A stretch of DNA of 64,000 nt from an uncultured Treponema sp. (GTDB lineage Bacteria; Spirochaetota; Spirochaetia; Treponematales; Treponemataceae): NCBI GenBank assembly GCA_949299755.1, contig CASGBA010000009.1, forward strand, positions 1 to 64,000. Reading direction: 5' to 3'. A program made the position numbers and the translations under genes. Every line of letters starts with the position of its first letter. The stretch's first letter is position 1. Below are positions 63,201-64,000 of the stretch, in pieces. Under the pieces are notes generated by a model. It saw only the letters and a list, made by a program, of their open reading frames with translations, was not told where the DNA came from and searched no databases.

Positions 63201-63831
63201 TGGCAGACCAATTCCTGAGGGTTTCCCAGAACAGGGCATAGCCGGGGACCTCTTTCAGTTTTTCATCATTGAACATGGGGAAAAACGGTTCAAAGGCCGG
63301 GTTTTCGTTTGCCAGCCGGAGGAGCATCATTTCTTCCAGGGTGAGTATGGAATTGGGTACCCCGGATTCCGGATCCACCTCTGAAAGCCACTTTTCCGGG
63401 GTCTTTTTGCCTTTGTAAACGCTGGCCGGAGGGAATTCCGTGGTGAAGGCGAAAAGAAGCCCTTCGGCTTTTTCTTTCCCCAGGGCGGATAAAACCTCCT
63501 CCCAGGCAAGCCTTGTGAAATCGGGGTTAATGTCCCGCCTGTAAAGGCGGCAGACATAGTGGAAAATCTCGTCTATCAACCCCATGGCGTTGAGGGAGCC
63601 GGCCTTCAGGTAAGCCTTCGGTTCCGCTCCCGGCGGGAGGTTGTCGTTGTATTTTTTGACGAAAAGACGTACCGCCTTGAGCCCGGAAAGAATCACGTTT
63701 CCGGAGGAGGCGAAAAGCTGGGAATCAAATTTACACCGCCGCCGGCAGTCCGCTGATATATGGAATTCTTGGAACTGCCGGTCCAACCCTTTTTCATTTG
63801 TTGAGAAGGAAAAATCGAAGGTGTCTTTCAC
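60232..63831 (-). CDS. Large GH13-family alpha-glucan enzyme
   Basis: A 1199-residue cytoplasmic protein with a GH13 barrel in the middle (about 325-760). SDMVPNHTG (416-424), the nucleophile D537 in IIRFDAAM and acid E602 in LLLAEAF are clear. The third acid is D663 in NFMNNPDEETA, where most GH13 enzymes have His-Asp. Residues 1-300 and 800-1199 are helical and match no domain I know; the C-terminal part contains HETGHNFYILKVLLSF, an HExxH string. It starts at GTG 63831 overlapping the upstream glucanotransferase stop (GTGA), with AGGAG upstream. It probably remodels glycogen or maltodextrin; specificity is unknown. Confidence 0.85.
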   Translation of the reverse strand: MKDTFDFSFSTNEKGLDRQFQEFHISADCRRRCKFDSQLFASSGNVILSGLKAVRLFVKKYNDNLPPGAEPKAYLKAGSLNAMGLIDEIFHYVCRLYRRDINPDFTRLAWEEVLSALGKEKAEGLLFAFTTEFPPASVYKGKKTPEKWLSEVDPESGVPNSILTLEEMMLLRLANENPAFEPFFPMFNDEKLKEVPGYALFWETLRNWSAKNPPFGPEGLDLISMLKAPVAFSPNDLRGQLEYIRTHWAYLLGDWLARLLAGLDVLAEENKPGWSGGIGGGNPEMNPYDFGDISKEYERYSPDREWMPNVVLMAKSTLVWLSQLSKKYGRDITRLDQIPDEELDFLGAAGFTGLWLIGLWERSPASARIKQICGNPEAAASAYSLDDYEIARELGGWESLDNLRRRAWQRGIRLASDMVPNHTGMDSRWVVEKPDLFVQTRDCPFPTYDFNGENLSHDGRVSIFLENHYYSKTDCAVVFKRVDNSSGDTRYIYHGNDGTGMPWNDTAQIDFLNPAAREEVIQKILHVARNFPIIRFDAAMVLAKKHIQRLWYPEPGRGGDIASRSQFAITRDEFERRIPEEFWREVVDRCAREIPDTLLLAEAFWMMEGYFVRTLGMHRVYNSAFMNMLKREDNDKYRSTIKNTIEFDPEILKRYVNFMNNPDEETAVAQFGKGDKYFGVCTMMVAMPGLPMFGHGQIEGFEEKYGMEYRRAYRDEQVDEGLLYRHQREIFPLMKKRWLFAGVENFLLYDFYTGNGVNENVFAWSNRAGNERALILYNNKYERTSGWIRISAAAAQKEPDGTKKLVQKTLSEGLALLVKPDRFCIMQEIRSGLWYLRSVQDLAEQGMFAALDGFQAQVFMNIYEADDPDGIYRKLHDSLNGKGIADVFMGLQNIFLKELYEALSAVTTPQYFQKIRSLVTGGKDYSGYKAKALPGGAGYTIGEFFRGILSIFGIRLRKKPFILPVSSPEGKFIRELEKPVKNFYGKFAEFVRGKYKASTIPEIAQLPGYREGKFRFDTEAAWISFAEGLSRILVSQAPIIKEGVYPEVFAGAALIMPVSSLFRGKLPPKALEKLVDLWSLDRKISDILTDQGVSSHETGHNFYILKVLLSFAGKILSLRTVFNTLLGSDAAKGLLQVHEWDGENWFNKESAEHLINLLFASWSVWGVHPLQPKNLETLCNKALAESEYKTRNLPADKNG

Positions 63832-64000
63832 TTGGAACTCCTGTGGTTACAAATTTTTTGAATCGCCACGCACAAATCTTTGTTTTTCTTTAACTCTTCC
63901 GCCGTAACCGGAAGCCGGTAAGTCCAGTTGAATTTTGAGACGGAACCGGGGACATTTATCCGTTCCGAGCCGGCTTTTTCGGGGTAGAAATCACCGGAAA
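63828..64000 (-). CDS. malQ: 4-alpha-glucanotransferase (GH77), C-terminal end, partial
   Basis: The window's last bases encode, on the minus strand, a C-terminal segment with ERINVPGSVSKFNWTYRLPVTAEEL, the conserved tail of GH77/GH13-type glucanotransferases (usually RxNxPGTVxxxNWxxR). It ends at TGA 63828-63830 and overlaps the GTG of the GH13 gene by 4 nt, so they are translationally coupled alpha-glucan genes. The rest lies beyond the edge. Confidence 0.78.
   Translation of the reverse strand, partial: SGDFYPEKAGSERINVPGSVSKFNWTYRLPVTAEELKKNKDLCVAIQKICNHRSSK

Overview
The window reads like the chromosome of a host-associated spirochaete, most probably Treponema-like. This is inference from gene content: an XPB-type helicase with its partner gene, a lone PtsN-like EIIA, Rex, NfnAB, many lipoproteins with short lipoboxes, and large surface lipoproteins of Pmp-like repeats, one ending in a formylglycine-generating-enzyme-like (C-type lectin fold) domain as in Treponema TvpA. 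No rRNA, tRNA, CRISPR array or insertion sequence was recognised.

Layout. 0.1-5.6 kb: GH31 glycosidase, K+/H+ antiporter, orphan adenine methylase, DauR/YheO-type regulator. 5.7-9.1 kb: a serine-catabolism operon (RidA, DAACS symporter, two-subunit L-serine dehydratase) divergent from that regulator. 9.1-18.5 kb: HAD phosphatase, lipase-like hydrolase, aldo-keto reductase, NfnAB, ferritin, thioesterase and two large unknowns. 18.6-21.7 kb: rex-serC-serA behind a strong promoter flanked by two Rex boxes. 21.9-26.5 kb: housekeeping genes (transglycosylase, EIIA, CDF transporter, AlkD, RsmE). 26.5-30.3 kb: a decaying arabinan-use locus: three gene fragments, an intact ArsR-type regulator and a GH43 arabinanase broken by one nonsense codon. 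30.4-39.4 kb: surface-lipoprotein genes, mostly broken, around what looks like the remains of a diversity-generating retroelement (DGR). 39.6-64 kb: metallopeptidase-like protein, XPB pair, nagB and cellobiose phosphorylase, AzlCD, AI-2E family permease, sirtuin, CPBP protease, U32 peptidase, uracil permease, GH18 and M15 lipoproteins, flavodoxin-like protein, a giant GH13 enzyme and the end of a 4-alpha-glucanotransferase.

The most unusual region is 33.4-38.8 kb on the minus strand. An intact 1320-residue lipoprotein ends in a lectin-fold domain whose last codons form a variable repeat (VR). About 130 bp downstream is a non-coding near-copy (TR) in which the variable codons are AAC; 7 of 8 aligned substitutions fall at template adenines. 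Between them lies a long inverted repeat. Downstream is an HRDC-domain protein of the kind I recall beside DGR reverse transcriptases, broken by two frameshifts, one at a G10 tract, then fused to a truncated lipoprotein gene where a reverse transcriptase would be expected. No reverse transcriptase is visible in the window, so the element is either dead or served in trans.

A second pattern is promoter geometry. Many genes without a Shine-Dalgarno have a good -35/-10 promoter whose -10 box ends only 5-9 nt before the start codon, implying leaderless mRNAs next to operons with ordinary AGGAG sites. Carbohydrate use (GH31, GH13, GH77, GH94, GH18, NagB, GH43 remnants), serine turnover and redox control (Rex, NfnAB) suggest a fermentative gut-type lifestyle.
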